Origin: Anaerotruncus colihominis
GTDB lineage: Bacteria > Bacillota > Clostridia > Oscillospirales > Ruminococcaceae
DNA length: 64,000 nt
Direction of reading: 5' to 3'
Assembly (NCBI GenBank): GCA_025146135.1
Contig: CP102255.1
Span: 1,798,001-1,862,000 of the forward strand
Positions 43,046 to 51,337 of this stretch are shown here, in pieces. The translations under genes and the position numbers were made by a program. The notes beneath the pieces are model-generated. The model had not been told where the DNA came from, searched no databases, and worked only from the letters and a program-made list of their open reading frames with translations. Every line of letters starts with the position of its first letter. Positions within the stretch are counted from its first letter, which is position 1.

Positions 43046-43207
43046 CACTTCCAAAGATTATTTGAAATACCGTTGCATAGAGGGTTTTCAGATGTACTCA
43101 CCTTTGTCAAACTTAAAACCTGTATATTTTATATATTCGGCAATCTCTGGAAGAACGAAAGAAGCGGAACTAAAATTTTTTTACAGATTGTACATCGTTT
43201 TGAGGAA

Positions 43208-43239
43208 AGGCGTTCCCGATTTTATGCGGAAAAACGCCT
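43208..43239 (-). terminator. Weak hairpin downstream of sigE
   Basis: AGGCGTT (43208-43214) and AACGCCT (43233-43239) can pair, with a short TTTCC on the minus-strand 3' side. A possible weak terminator between sigE and the orphan gene. Confidence 0.35.
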
Positions 43240-43264
43240 CACCCCGACAAATATGATCGTGCGG

Positions 43265-43996
43265 CTACATCGTCTTTTCAAGATCCTTTTTGAGCTTTTT
43301 AATAATCCGCTTTTCCAGGCGGGATATGTAGGACTGTGAAATACCGATGATATCGGCCACCTCTTTCTGTGTTTTTTCCTCTGCCCCCAACAGTCCGAAC
43401 CTTAGCTGCATAATCATGCGTTCGCGGCCGTCCAAGCGGTCGATGGCTCCAAGCAGGAGATTTTTTTCCGCTTCATCCTCAATCGGCCGGTTGATGCTGT
43501 CCGGATCGGTCCCCAGAATATCGGAAAGCAGCAGCTCATTGCCGTCCCAATCGATATTGAGCGGTTCATCAATTGAAATTTCATTTTTGTGAGACTGATT
43601 CTTGCGCAGGTGCATCAAAATTTCATTTTCAATACAACGCGACGCATATGTTGCGAGCTTGATATTTTTCTGCGGACAGAAAGTATTCACCGCTTTGATC
43701 AGTCCGATCGTACCAATTGAAATGAGATCCTCCACGCAAATGCCAGTCGATTCAAATTTTTTTGCGATATAAACAACCAGCCGCAGATTGTGGACGGTCA
43801 GCGTCTCCTTAGCCGCCTCGTCGTGTTCCTCAAGCTTGCGAAACACAATCTGCTCCTCCTCGCGGGAAAGCGGCGCAGGAAGCGTTTCCGGGCCGTTGAT
43901 ATAGTCGATGCGCCGCCGCCACAAGCGAAGCCGCCATATGAGCCTGTCAATCCACAGCCGCAGTCCGCGCAGCCAGTCCGCCATAAATACTACCAT
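43265..43996 (-). CDS. sigE: RNA polymerase sporulation sigma factor SigE (pro-sigma-E)
   Basis: A 243-residue mother-cell sigma factor, made as an inactive precursor. The N-terminal pro-sequence is amphipathic and basic ([20 protein letters not shown]), and the stretch [16 protein letters not shown] corresponds to the cleavage region used by SpoIIGA. Region 2 ([59 protein letters not shown]) and region 4 ([24 protein letters not shown]) are complete. The ATG is 1 base after the spoIIGA stop, with GAGGTG 8 bases upstream. It forms an operon with spoIIGA. Confidence 0.95.
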   Translation of the reverse strand: MVVFMADWLRGLRLWIDRLIWRLRLWRRRIDYINGPETLPAPLSREEEQIVFRKLEEHDEAAKETLTVHNLRLVVYIAKKFESTGICVEDLISIGTIGLIKAVNTFCPQKNIKLATYASRCIENEILMHLRKNQSHKNEISIDEPLNIDWDGNELLLSDILGTDPDSINRPIEDEAEKNLLLGAIDRLDGRERMIMQLRFGLLGAEEKTQKEVADIIGISQSYISRLEKRIIKKLKKDLEKTM

Positions 43997-43997
43997 A

Positions 43998-44840
43998 TTA
44001 AACACACCTCTCCCCTTGTGATGCCATCCGCTCGTCTGCAACCAACTGCGGATTGATTAACGCCTGATAATCGCCGCGGATTGGCTCGCGGCTGGCCGCT
44101 ATGTAAACGTCGGAAGTATGAAGTTTTCCCGCTGCTCCCTCGATCAGCACCTCGTCCGGGCGGAATCCCTCAAGCGCGCCCTCACCCATGATGGTCATGC
44201 AGGGGATTACCCGGAAATTTGTTTTCCCCTCCGGGCGTATGCGCCTGGCAATCTCACCGTCGCAGACAATCACCGGAGCTCCTGAAAACGGCTCCTTGAG
44301 GTTGCTGCCGGTATCCGCCAACGCCCGGAAGGAGACACTTTTGCCGTCTGTGTAAACCGTAACATGATAGAGTCGTTTTTCATGGACGCGTCCGAGAAAC
44401 AGCCTTTCAAAAACCGTCAGAACAAGATAAGCGGCGCCGGTCGCCGCAATCAATACAAGAGCGGAAATATCAAAATATACGACGCCGTTATAATAGAACA
44501 TACCGGCCGGGGCGAGGACGATCGACAGCGCCAGCATCAATCCCGCGAACAAAAAGCTCACAGCAAAAGTTACAAAGACAGCTTTTATAAGCTTCTGCCA
44601 CGGCTTTATGCCAAACGCAGCCGCCGCCATCGCCACGGCAAGAAACAGCTTATACAAAAACTGAAACCAGAATCCTATATATGGCAGGAAAATGACCAGA
44701 GAGCCGGCTGCCCCGAGCAGCGCCGCAAGGCTCATACGCCCGCGCCCAGCGGCTGAACCAAGAATACGGCGCGCCGCCAGGAGCATAAACAGATTGACAA
44801 TATAATTCACAACAATTAAAACGTCGGCATACACTGTCAT
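43998..44840 (-). CDS. spoIIGA: Sigma-E processing peptidase SpoIIGA
   Basis: A 280-residue membrane aspartic protease that cleaves pro-sigma-E in the mother cell. The N-terminal half has five hydrophobic helices ([21 protein letters not shown] onward); the C-terminal half is a retropepsin-like domain with the active-site triad Asp176-Thr-Gly in [17 protein letters not shown] and the later [15 protein letters not shown]. The start is taken at MTVYADV; the frame is open upstream through the promoter region but that cannot be translated from the expected transcript. Ends 1 base before sigE. Confidence 0.93.
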   Translation of the reverse strand: MTVYADVLIVVNYIVNLFMLLAARRILGSAAGRGRMSLAALLGAAGSLVIFLPYIGFWFQFLYKLFLAVAMAAAAFGIKPWQKLIKAVFVTFAVSFLFAGLMLALSIVLAPAGMFYYNGVVYFDISALVLIAATGAAYLVLTVFERLFLGRVHEKRLYHVTVYTDGKSVSFRALADTGSNLKEPFSGAPVIVCDGEIARRIRPEGKTNFRVIPCMTIMGEGALEGFRPDEVLIEGAAGKLHTSDVYIAASREPIRGDYQALINPQLVADERMASQGERCV

Positions 44841-44885
44841 AAAGCATGTCGCCCCTTCCCACCGCCCACCGGACCGCGTGATTCT

Positions 44886-44949
44886 ATTATAGGGAGCGGA
44901 CAAGTTTTCTTTCTGTCGAAACCAAGGGGACAAATTGAATTCTGTCCAA
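44886..44949 (-). promoter_or_regulatory. spoIIG promoter with Spo0A boxes
   Basis: On the minus strand a TATAAT -10 box (44891-44886) lies 22 bp after TCGACA, which is part of TTCGACA (44920-44914), the complement of the Spo0A box TGTCGAA. A weaker box, TTGGACA, occurs 29 bp further upstream (44949-44943). As I recall, the Bacillus spoIIG promoter has the same unusual long spacer with a Spo0A box over the -35 region, so this is likely the Spo0A-activated start of the spoIIGA-sigE operon. Confidence 0.7.
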
Positions 44950-44959
44950 CCAGTGGGAT

Positions 44960-44988
44960 AACAAGTTTGCGCCCACCCGCATACAATG
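44960..44988 (+). promoter_or_regulatory. Candidate late-sporulation promoter of the cysteine-rich gene
   Basis: AACA (44960-44963), 16 bp, then CATACAATG (44980-44988). This is close to the SigK pattern mACm-N16-CATANNNTA, and the -10 half also fits SigE. It points toward the cysteine-rich gene, 80 bp downstream, and lies in the divergent region shared with spoIIG. A single-sequence match, so only suggestive. Confidence 0.35.
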
Positions 44989-45067
44989 GGAAGGAACAGC
45001 GATTGCAACTTCCACTGTGAGCTGTACTTTGGATATATTCATTCTTAGACAAAAGGTGTGATTATCA

Positions 45068-45406
45068 ATGATTTGTGGCTGCAACAACAGAGCCCGCTGC
45101 GGCTGTGCTTCCGCGCAGGCACGGACGAACAACAATACCCGGACAGCGAACGGCTGCGCCCGAACCAGGGTCAACGACTGCCGGATCCGTCCGGTCAGCG
45201 GCTGCCCGACCCATGCGAACGACTGCACTTGGTATCCGATTGAGGAGGAGTGCGGCGCCGACCGTGCCATGCGTATCTGCCGCGACCAGAACGGCTGTGC
45301 CGGGCTTTACCCGGCCGATTGCCGCAATACCTTCTGGCCTGATTTCGCCCATCCGCGTTGGCTCTGCTGCCGCGATCTCTATTGTGCGAGAAGACGGGGC
45401 TGCTGA
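45068..45406 (+). CDS. Small cysteine-rich protein, possible spore-coat type
   Basis: A 112-residue protein with 16 cysteines spread over its length (ICGC, RCGC, then single Cys about every 8-12 residues, and CC near the end) and a basic composition with many Asn, Arg and Ala. No family recognised. Support for it being real: AAAAGGTGTGA placed before the ATG, a frame that ends just before a strong terminator, and a location divergent from spoIIG with a possible late-sporulation promoter. An antisense frame covers the same DNA but would run across the terminator. Such Cys-rich proteins often cross-link spore coats; that is inference. Confidence 0.6.
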   Translation: MICGCNNRARCGCASAQARTNNNTRTANGCARTRVNDCRIRPVSGCPTHANDCTWYPIEEECGADRAMRICRDQNGCAGLYPADCRNTFWPDFAHPRWLCCRDLYCARRRGC

Positions 45407-45424
45407 GGAGCGTTTGAACGATTC

Positions 45425-45464
45425 AAAAAATCCCGGCGAAACAATTGTTTCGCCGGGATTTTTT
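45425..45464. terminator. Strong bidirectional terminator
   Basis: A perfect 40-base palindrome with arms AAAAAATCCCGGCGAAACAA (45425-45444) and its complement (45445-45464), with A/T runs on both sides. It ends the cysteine-rich gene and the convergent DUF3842 gene. Confidence 0.95.
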
Positions 45465-45477
45465 CTGAGCCTGCGCG

Positions 45478-45888
45478 TTACTGCGCAGCTAAAGCGCAAA
45501 CGGTATCGACCGCTTCATCAATATATTTCGCAAGCGGCTTCTCCTCGATACCAACAATACATAAATGTTTTTTCGCCACTGGAATCAGCACCTTTGCCGC
45601 ACGGCTGTCTGCAACCGCACATGCGATCGCAGGTGAAATTTCCCCAAACATCGCATTGGCCAGTACGATTCCCAACGGGCCGACGATCACATGCGCGCGC
45701 GCGCAGTTATATACAACCGCGTTTTCCCCTGTCGCGCCGGCATGCGCGCCGGCCTTCATCATATTGGCGGTCGCCATCGCGTTCGTTCCGACCGCAAGTA
45801 TCTCCGCTTCAGGCAAAGCCGCGCGCAGCCGTTCCACAATACTCCGGCCGATTCCGCCTCCTTGTCCGTCGATCACTACAATCCGCAT
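45478..45888 (-). CDS. DUF3842 family protein
   Basis: A 136-residue protein of the clostridial DUF3842 family, whose role is unknown. It begins with a nucleotide-binding-like stretch MRIVVIDGQGGGIGRSIVERL and continues with AVGTNAMATANMMKAGAHAGATGENAVVYN and HVIVGPLGIVLANAMFGEI, typical of the family. The GGAGG ribosome site is 8 bases before the ATG. It is divergent from the lar operon; the neighbourhood is suggestive only, since Rossmann-like DUF3842 proteins occur in many clostridia without lar genes. Confidence 0.85.
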   Translation of the reverse strand: MRIVVIDGQGGGIGRSIVERLRAALPEAEILAVGTNAMATANMMKAGAHAGATGENAVVYNCARAHVIVGPLGIVLANAMFGEISPAIACAVADSRAAKVLIPVAKKHLCIVGIEEKPLAKYIDEAVDTVCALAAQ

Positions 45889-45946
45889 CCCTTCAGCCTC
45901 CTTTTACAGATACAGTATACTATAATCGTTTCGAAAAGAAAAGCAA

Positions 45947-45975
45947 TTGACAAGCACATATTCCTATTGTAAACT
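45947..45975 (+). promoter_or_regulatory. Promoter of the larEBC operon
   Basis: TTGACA (45947-45952) and TAAACT (45970-45975) with a 17-bp spacer. Expected transcription start near 45982, at the beginning of a structured leader. Confidence 0.75.
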
Positions 45976-45981
45976 AATAGA

Positions 45982-46051
45982 GAAATGAACGCCGCAGAAG
46001 CGGCGCAGCAAACCAGGAGGTTCACGTGCATGTGGGCCTTTTTTCTTTTTT
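45982..46051 (+). promoter_or_regulatory. Attenuator-like leader of the lar operon
   Basis: Elements in order: hairpin CGCCGC-AGAA-GCGGCG (45990-46005); AACC-AGGA-GGTT (46011-46022); and a terminator GGTTCAC/GTGGGCC (46019-46038) followed by TTTTTTCTTTTTT (46039-46051). The GGTT strand is shared by the second and third hairpins, so they are mutually exclusive, as in antiterminator/terminator pairs. A 22-codon reading frame (ATG at 45985, stop at 46053) spans it, and a shorter one, MWAFFLF, starts 9 bases after AGGAGG. A riboswitch, protein-binding or leader-peptide attenuation mechanism are all possible. Confidence 0.6.
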
Positions 46052-46079
46052 AATCCGGTTTTGACAGGAAGGGATTGTT

Positions 46080-46826
46080 ATGCAGCTATCAGATTTCTTT
46101 GCAGAGCATCCGCGTGTGGCCGTCGCTTTTTCCGGCGGAGTCGATTCGGCATATCTGCTGTATGCCGCCAAAACAGCCGGATGCGACGTACATGCTTATT
46201 TCATTCATTCTCAGTTTCAGCCCCGGTTTGAGCTTGACGATACACAGCGTTTCGTTGAAATGCTCCACGTCCCTCTGACCGTTCTCGATTGCGACGTTTT
46301 ATCCGACCCAGCGGTTTGCGCCAATGATACGCTGCGCTGCTATTACTGCAAGCGCGCGTTGTTTACACGTCTTTGGCAGGCCGCGCGCGCCGATGGATAC
46401 GATGTTCTGTGCGATGGGACAAACGCCTCCGACGAGGCCGCCGACCGCCCGGGTATGCGTGCTCTCGATGAACTGGAGGTGCTTTCCCCGCTGCGCATTT
46501 GCGGGCTTACAAAAACGGATATCCGCGCTCTGTCCAAACAGGCCGGGCTTTTTACGCACGACAAGCCGGCGTATGCCTGCCTTGCGACACGTGTCCCGAC
46601 AGGGACACCTATTACACAGGACGCGCTTGGACGGGTCGAACGCGCGGAAAACGCGCTGTTTGCACTCGGATTTACCGATTTTCGCGTGCGTGTTCTGGAC
46701 GACAACCGTGCAAAGCTCCAGGCGCCGGCTGCGCAGCTTGCACGTATTATCGAACTGCGCGAACAGATTATATCGGTTCTTTCATCTTATTTTGAGGATA
46801 TTCTGCTCGATCTGCGGGCGCGCTGA
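46080..46826 (+). CDS. larE: ATP-dependent sacrificial sulfur transferase LarE
   Basis: A 248-residue PP-loop enzyme that turns the carboxylates of pyridinium-3,5-biscarboxylate mononucleotide into thiocarboxylates for the nickel-pincer cofactor of lactate racemase-type enzymes. The PP-loop is AFSGGVDSAYLLYAA (SGGVDS at residues 18-23). Cys167 in KPAYACLATRVPTGTPI matches the sacrificial Cys176 of Lactobacillus LarE, implying that this enzyme gives up its own sulfur. Other cysteines (CYYCKRALF) are as in the family. GGAAGGG precedes the ATG. First gene of larEBC. Confidence 0.93.
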   Translation: MQLSDFFAEHPRVAVAFSGGVDSAYLLYAAKTAGCDVHAYFIHSQFQPRFELDDTQRFVEMLHVPLTVLDCDVLSDPAVCANDTLRCYYCKRALFTRLWQAARADGYDVLCDGTNASDEAADRPGMRALDELEVLSPLRICGLTKTDIRALSKQAGLFTHDKPAYACLATRVPTGTPITQDALGRVERAENALFALGFTDFRVRVLDDNRAKLQAPAAQLARIIELREQIISVLSSYFEDILLDLRAR

Positions 46827-46840
46827 CAGGAGGAATCCAG

Positions 46841-47599
46841 GTGGAACAAGACAGAATTCTGCATTTATTACAGCAGGTGCGCGACGGCTCCCTCTCACCC
46901 GAACATGCGCTGGCACGGTTAAAAATCGAGCCGTTTGAGGACCTTGGCTATGCGAAGGTCGATCATCACCGCGCGCTGCGCCAAGGCGTTCCGGAGGTGA
47001 TCTTTGGTAGCGGAAAGACGGCGGAGCAAATTGTCGGGATTGTCCGGGCAATGCGCAAAAACGGGCAATCCGTCCTGATCACCCGGCTGGATGCTGAAAA
47101 GGCGCGCGCGGTATCTGAACAAGCCGACATTCGCTACGACCCTGTTTCCCGTATCGCCGTATCCGGAGAGCAAAGCGGCGTAACCGCACCCGGTTATTTG
47201 GTTGTCGCGGCGGCCGGCACAAGTGACCTGCCTGTAGCCGAGGAGGCCGCTGTCACGGCCGAAGCTCTTGGCAACCGTGTCGAACGCCTTTACGATGTCG
47301 GCGTAGCTGGATTGCACCGCCTGCTGGCGCACCTCGATACGCTCGCACAGGCGCGCGTTGTCATAGCGGCAGCGGGCATGGAGGGCGCGCTCGCCAGCGT
47401 GATCGGCGGGCTTGTTTCCTGCCCGGTTATCGCGGTTCCGACCAGCATCGGCTACGGCGCCAATTTCGGCGGCCTGTCGGCGCTTTTATCCATGCTCAAT
47501 TCCTGCGCGAGCGGCGTATCGGTCGTCAACATTGATAACGGCTTCGGCGCTGGATATCTGGCCAGCATCATCAATCATATGGGAGGAGCGGACAAATGA
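46841..47599 (+). CDS. larB: Pyridinium-3,5-biscarboxylic acid mononucleotide synthase LarB
   Basis: A 252-residue enzyme that carboxylates and hydrolyses nicotinic acid adenine dinucleotide in the first step to the nickel-pincer cofactor. The C-terminal half is the PurE-like domain (GYLVVAAAGTSDLPVAEEAAVTAEALGNRVERLYDVGVAGLHRLL, AAAGMEGALASVIGGLVSCPVIAVPTSIGYGANFGGLSALLSML). The N-terminal RLKIEPFEDLGYAKVDHHRALRQGVPEVIFG is the LarB signature. The start is GTG 7 bases after GGAGG. Its stop overlaps the larC start. Confidence 0.95.
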   Translation: MEQDRILHLLQQVRDGSLSPEHALARLKIEPFEDLGYAKVDHHRALRQGVPEVIFGSGKTAEQIVGIVRAMRKNGQSVLITRLDAEKARAVSEQADIRYDPVSRIAVSGEQSGVTAPGYLVVAAAGTSDLPVAEEAAVTAEALGNRVERLYDVGVAGLHRLLAHLDTLAQARVVIAAAGMEGALASVIGGLVSCPVIAVPTSIGYGANFGGLSALLSMLNSCASGVSVVNIDNGFGAGYLASIINHMGGADK

Positions 47600-48900
47600 A
47601 AACGATTTATCTTGAATGCAATATGGGTGCATCCGGCGATATGCTGATGGCGTCCCTTCTGGAGCTGTACGGCGACCAGGAAACATTTCTGCGCACCATG
47701 AATGGCCTTGGGCTCCCCGGCGTCGAAGTGCGAAGCGAGCCGTCGCAGAAATGCGGGATTACCGGTACCCATATACGCGTGCTGATCGGCGGCGCGGAGG
47801 AAAGATCTGGGGATATCCATGAGCATGGACATCCCCACGGCCATGAGCATCCCCACGGCCACGAGCATCCCCACGGCCACGAGCATCCCCACGGCCACGC
47901 AATCCCGCACCCCCATGAAACCGGCGCGCACGCGCATACGCATGTTCACTCTGGTTATCAGGATATATGCGCGCTTATTATGGGGCTTGCGCTGCCGCAG
48001 CGTGTCCGCAAAAACGCCTGCGCCGTCTACCGGCTGATCGGCGAGGCGGAAGCACATGCACACGGCGTCCCGGTGGAGCAGGTGCATTTTCACGAGGTCG
48101 GGACGATCGACGCGGTCGTCGATGTAGTCGGCTGCTGCCTGCTGTTCGATCTGATCGGCGCCGGTCGGATCACTGCATCCCCCATCCATGTGGGCTTTGG
48201 GGAAGTGCGCTGCGCGCACGGCGTTTTGCCCGTTCCCGCCCCGGCAACCGCACATATTTTGCGCGGCGTTCCAATTTATGGCGGTTCAGTGCGCGGCGAG
48301 CTTTGCACGCCGACCGGTGCTGCCCTGCTGCGTCACTTCGCATCGGAATTCGGCCCGATGCCGCCGATGGCCGTTGAACGTATCGGCTATGGGATGGGAA
48401 CAAAAGACTTTGACCGCGCCAACTGCGTCCGTGCGTTTCTTGGCGAGTCATCTAGCCTACGCGCGCAGATCTGCGAGCTTTGCTGCAATATAGATGACAT
48501 GACGCCCGAGGCGCTCGGCTTTGCCCAGGAGATTTTATTTGAAAACGGCGCGCTTGATGTGTTCCTGACGCCAGTCCAAATGAAAAAAAACCGGCCCGGC
48601 GTTCTGCTTACCTGCCTGTGCGCTCCGGATAAAAAGGACGAGCTGGCGCGGCACATTTTGCTGCACACCTCGACGCGCGGCGTTCGCGAACGGCTCTGCG
48701 AACGTGTGATGCTATCGGCTGAAACAACGCAGGTTGAAACGCCATACGGTCCAGTACATATTAAAATCAGCAGCGGGAACGGCGTCAGAAAGGAAAAGCC
48801 TGAATACGACGATGTCCGCGCGGCCGCGCGGATGCATGACGCGCCATTTGACACAGTATATCAAGCGGCCCTCGATGCATATAAAGAAATTTTCAGATGA
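47596..48900 (+). CDS. larC: Nickel insertion protein LarC, single uninterrupted frame
   Basis: A 434-residue protein that inserts nickel into the pincer cofactor, using CTP. The N-terminal domain begins MKTIYLECNMGASGDMLMASLLELYGD; a His-rich insert (about residues 74-118, HPHGHE repeats) is a likely nickel-binding or storage segment; then VHFHEVGTIDAVVDVVGCCLLFDLIG and the C-terminal CCNIDDMTPEALGFAQEILFENGALDVFLTPVQMKKNRPGVLLT. In Lactobacillus plantarum the two halves (LarC1/LarC2) are joined by a programmed frameshift; here they are read in one frame. Starts with an ATGA overlap with larB. Ends at a strong terminator. Confidence 0.94.
   Translation: MKTIYLECNMGASGDMLMASLLELYGDQETFLRTMNGLGLPGVEVRSEPSQKCGITGTHIRVLIGGAEERSGDIHEHGHPHGHEHPHGHEHPHGHEHPHGHAIPHPHETGAHAHTHVHSGYQDICALIMGLALPQRVRKNACAVYRLIGEAEAHAHGVPVEQVHFHEVGTIDAVVDVVGCCLLFDLIGAGRITASPIHVGFGEVRCAHGVLPVPAPATAHILRGVPIYGGSVRGELCTPTGAALLRHFASEFGPMPPMAVERIGYGMGTKDFDRANCVRAFLGESSSLRAQICELCCNIDDMTPEALGFAQEILFENGALDVFLTPVQMKKNRPGVLLTCLCAPDKKDELARHILLHTSTRGVRERLCERVMLSAETTQVETPYGPVHIKISSGNGVRKEKPEYDDVRAAARMHDAPFDTVYQAALDAYKEIFR
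47830..47898 (+). repeat. 18-bp tandem repeat inside larC
   Basis: Nearly four copies of an 18-base unit beginning CATCCCCACGG and ending GAG (47830, 47848, 47866, 47884; the last is cut to 15 bases) encode the HPHGHE repeat. Copies differ only at one T/C position, so copy number may vary between strains. Confidence 0.9.
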
Positions 48901-48941
48901 AAACAGGAAGGCGGAACACTTATGTTCCGCCTTCCTGTTTT
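48900..48941. terminator. Strong terminator after larC
   Basis: A 19-bp perfect stem, AAAACAGGAAGGCGGAACA (48900-48918) with its complement at 48923-48941, loop CTTA, ending in TTTT. It can act on both strands. Confidence 0.93.
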
Positions 48942-49025
48942 AGTATCCGACGTTATGGCTCCATCAAAACTGTTCTCTCATTTGTGCGGCCCTCGCTGAT
49001 ACGCGTGCAGATCACAGGCAAATGT

Positions 49026-49490
49026 TTAACCATTTAACAGCTTTGTTAAATCCTCAACGGAAACATCCATTTTTTTAGATACTTCTTCCATCGTCATACC
49101 AGAATCAAGAAAACGATTGATTACCATTTTCATATCTTCGCCGACTTCAATGATATGTCCGTCCGGATCGTAGAACCTGATGACACGCTGTCCCCAGCCA
49201 TGCTCGATCACGTCTCCCAGATATTCAATATCCGGGTTTTTTTTCAGTTTGTCTAAAAATCCATCGAAATCATGTTCCTCAAAACAGATCTCCATGTTAT
49301 TTGGTTTCTTCAATATTTTTTCTTTCGGCAAATGAACCAGCCAATCAAAGTCCTGCTGTAAAGCTAAACCGCACGTAAAAGAAACATTGATCCCATAATC
49401 CTGATACAGTTCCAATCCGAATAAATCTTCATAAAACGCTCTCGCGGCCTTGATATCCGCTACAGATATAACCGTACTTGTATACTTCAT
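49026..49490 (-). CDS. VOC (glyoxalase/bleomycin-resistance) family protein
   Basis: A 154-residue vicinal-oxygen-chelate protein. The first 118 residues form one VOC module (MKYTSTVISVADIKAARAFYEDLFGLEL, FEEHDFDGFLDKLKK, GWGQRVIRFYDPDGHIIEVGED), with Glu116 in HIIEVGE as the usual metal ligand. About 36 extra residues at the end form a small helical segment (FLDSGMTMEEVSKKMDVSVEDLTKLL) that looks like a degenerate helix-turn-helix. No substrate can be given. AAGGA lies 8 bases before the ATG. It lies downstream of leuD; the link to leucine synthesis is only positional. Confidence 0.83.
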   Translation of the reverse strand: MKYTSTVISVADIKAARAFYEDLFGLELYQDYGINVSFTCGLALQQDFDWLVHLPKEKILKKPNNMEICFEEHDFDGFLDKLKKNPDIEYLGDVIEHGWGQRVIRFYDPDGHIIEVGEDMKMVINRFLDSGMTMEEVSKKMDVSVEDLTKLLNG

Positions 49491-49541
49491 ATCAATATCC
49501 TTCCCGATTGCGCGTACCGGCAAAATGCACGCTGTTTTTCC

Positions 49542-50039
49542 TTATGATTGTTGCCCTTTTTTCCTGATTGCGTTGAGCAGGCCGTTTGCATCGATGATCT
49601 CCTTGATAAACGGAGGGAACGGCGCGGCCGTATACGTCTCGCCGCGCGTCACATTATGAATGATACCCGTATCAAAATCGACCTCAACCTTGTCTCCGTC
49701 CTGAATCGAATCACTGGCTTCGGGGCACTCAAGGATCGGCAGGCCGATATTGATGGCATTGCGGTAAAAAATACGTGCAAACGTCTTGGCGATCACACAA
49801 GACACTCCGTTTTCTTTAATAACCATCGGTGCGTGCTCGCGCGATGAGCCGCAGCCGAAGTTGAACCCGCCGACGATCAGATCTCCAGGATGCACGCGTT
49901 TGACGAACGTGCGGTCGATATCCTCCATACAGTGTGACGCCAGCTCCCTGCGGTCGGTAATGTTGAGGCACCGTGCCGGGATAATCACATCCGTATCGAT
50001 GTTGTCGCCGAATTTAAAAACTGTTCCAATTGCTTTCAT
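49542..50039 (-). CDS. leuD: 3-isopropylmalate dehydratase small subunit
   Basis: A 165-residue subunit that, with LeuC, converts 2-isopropylmalate to 3-isopropylmalate in leucine synthesis. The short form typical of archaea and clostridia: [22 protein letters not shown] at the start, and [48 protein letters not shown] with the conserved [10 protein letters not shown] loop. GAGGAGG stands before the ATG. It starts 13 bp after the leuC stop, so the two are co-transcribed. Confidence 0.95.
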   Translation of the reverse strand: MKAIGTVFKFGDNIDTDVIIPARCLNITDRRELASHCMEDIDRTFVKRVHPGDLIVGGFNFGCGSSREHAPMVIKENGVSCVIAKTFARIFYRNAINIGLPILECPEASDSIQDGDKVEVDFDTGIIHNVTRGETYTAAPFPPFIKEIIDANGLLNAIRKKGQQS

Positions 50040-50052
50040 ACTGCTTTCCTCC

Positions 50053-51312
50053 TCAGATCGACGCCGGATCGGCAATTTTTCCCCGAATGGCGCTTGCCGC
50101 CGCGACCGCCGGAGAAGCCAGATAAACCTCCGATTTGACATGGCCCATCCGCCCTACAAAGTTGCGGTTTGTCGTCGCGACGCACCGTTCGCCTTCGGCA
50201 AGAATTCCCATATAGCCGCCCAGGCACGGGCCGCATGTCGGCGTCGAAACCGCGCAGCCGGCGTCCAAAAATGTATCGATATACCCGGCATGGATTGCCT
50301 CACGGTAGATCTGCTGTGTTCCCGGGATGACAATGCAGCGCACGCCGTCCGCTACCTTTTTGCCGCTCATAAGCCTGGCGGCGGCGGCGAGATCGCCGAT
50401 ACGCCCGTTTGTACAGGAACCGATCACAACCTGATCGATCCTTACGTCGCCCGCCTCGTCGACAGTCCGTGTGTTCTCCGGCAGGTGCGGAAATGCGACG
50501 GTCGGGCGGATTGATGAAAGATCGATCTCGATCACACGCGCATACGCCGCACCGTCATCGGGCATAAACGTCTCATAGGTGCGGTTGACACGGCCCTGCA
50601 TATAGGCACGCGTCACTTCATCCACCTCAAAAATACCGTTTTTTCCGCCGGCTTCAATCGCCATATTCGCCATTGTCAGACGGTCGTCCATCGACAGATG
50701 CCGCAGACCTTCCCCGCCAAACTCCATCGATTGATACAGCGCGCCGTCAACGCCGATCATACCGATGATGTGCAGGATCACGTCCTTGCCGCTCACCCAT
50801 TCCTGCGGTTTTCCCGAAAGCTCAAAACGGATGGCCGCCGGCACCTTGAACCAGCATTTTCCTGTCGCCATCACAGCCGCCATATCAGTCGAACCAAAAC
50901 CGGTCGAAAAAGCGCCGAGCGCGCCGTATGTACAGGTGTGGCTGTCTGCTCCGACGATCAGTTCTCCGGGCGCGACAAGCCCCTGTTCCGGCAGCAGCGC
51001 GTGCTCGATGCCCATCCTGCCCACATCGTAAAAATGGACAATCCCATGCTTCGCGGCAAAGTCGCGGCAGCGTTTTGAAAGCTGCGCCGCCTTGATATCC
51101 TTATTCGGAACGAAGTGGTCAAGCACAATCGCAATCCCCGTTTTACTGAATACATGCTCAAAGCCGTACTTCTCAAGTTCATCGATTGCAACTGGCGTCG
51201 TGATATCGTTTCCCAGCACAAGATCGACATCCGCATTGATCAACTGCCCCGGCTCAACATGGTCAAGTCCTGCTTTTTTTGCCAGTATTTTCTGACTCAT
51301 TGTCATCGCCAT
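50053..51312 (-). CDS. leuC: 3-isopropylmalate dehydratase large subunit
   Basis: A 419-residue aconitase-family subunit with a [4Fe-4S] cluster; ligands are in [13 protein letters not shown] and [12 protein letters not shown] (Cys-x2-Cys). The N-terminal [21 protein letters not shown] and [26 protein letters not shown] are family signatures. The 419-residue length marks the LeuC2/HacA-like class, paired with the short LeuD. GGAGGG precedes the ATG. It is the middle gene of leuACD. Confidence 0.95.
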   Translation of the reverse strand: MAMTMSQKILAKKAGLDHVEPGQLINADVDLVLGNDITTPVAIDELEKYGFEHVFSKTGIAIVLDHFVPNKDIKAAQLSKRCRDFAAKHGIVHFYDVGRMGIEHALLPEQGLVAPGELIVGADSHTCTYGALGAFSTGFGSTDMAAVMATGKCWFKVPAAIRFELSGKPQEWVSGKDVILHIIGMIGVDGALYQSMEFGGEGLRHLSMDDRLTMANMAIEAGGKNGIFEVDEVTRAYMQGRVNRTYETFMPDDGAAYARVIEIDLSSIRPTVAFPHLPENTRTVDEAGDVRIDQVVIGSCTNGRIGDLAAAARLMSGKKVADGVRCIVIPGTQQIYREAIHAGYIDTFLDAGCAVSTPTCGPCLGGYMGILAEGERCVATTNRNFVGRMGHVKSEVYLASPAVAAASAIRGKIADPASI

Positions 51313-51337
51313 AATAAATCCCTCCGTCTATCGTCAA

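Noticed and set aside
45065..45499. A 144-codon frame on the minus strand over the cysteine-rich gene
   Set aside because: It would begin upstream of, and be transcribed through, a perfect 40-bp bidirectional terminator, and has no ribosome site.
47830..47898. CRISPR-like array
   Set aside because: The repeats are contiguous without spacers and encode HPHGHE in frame within larC.
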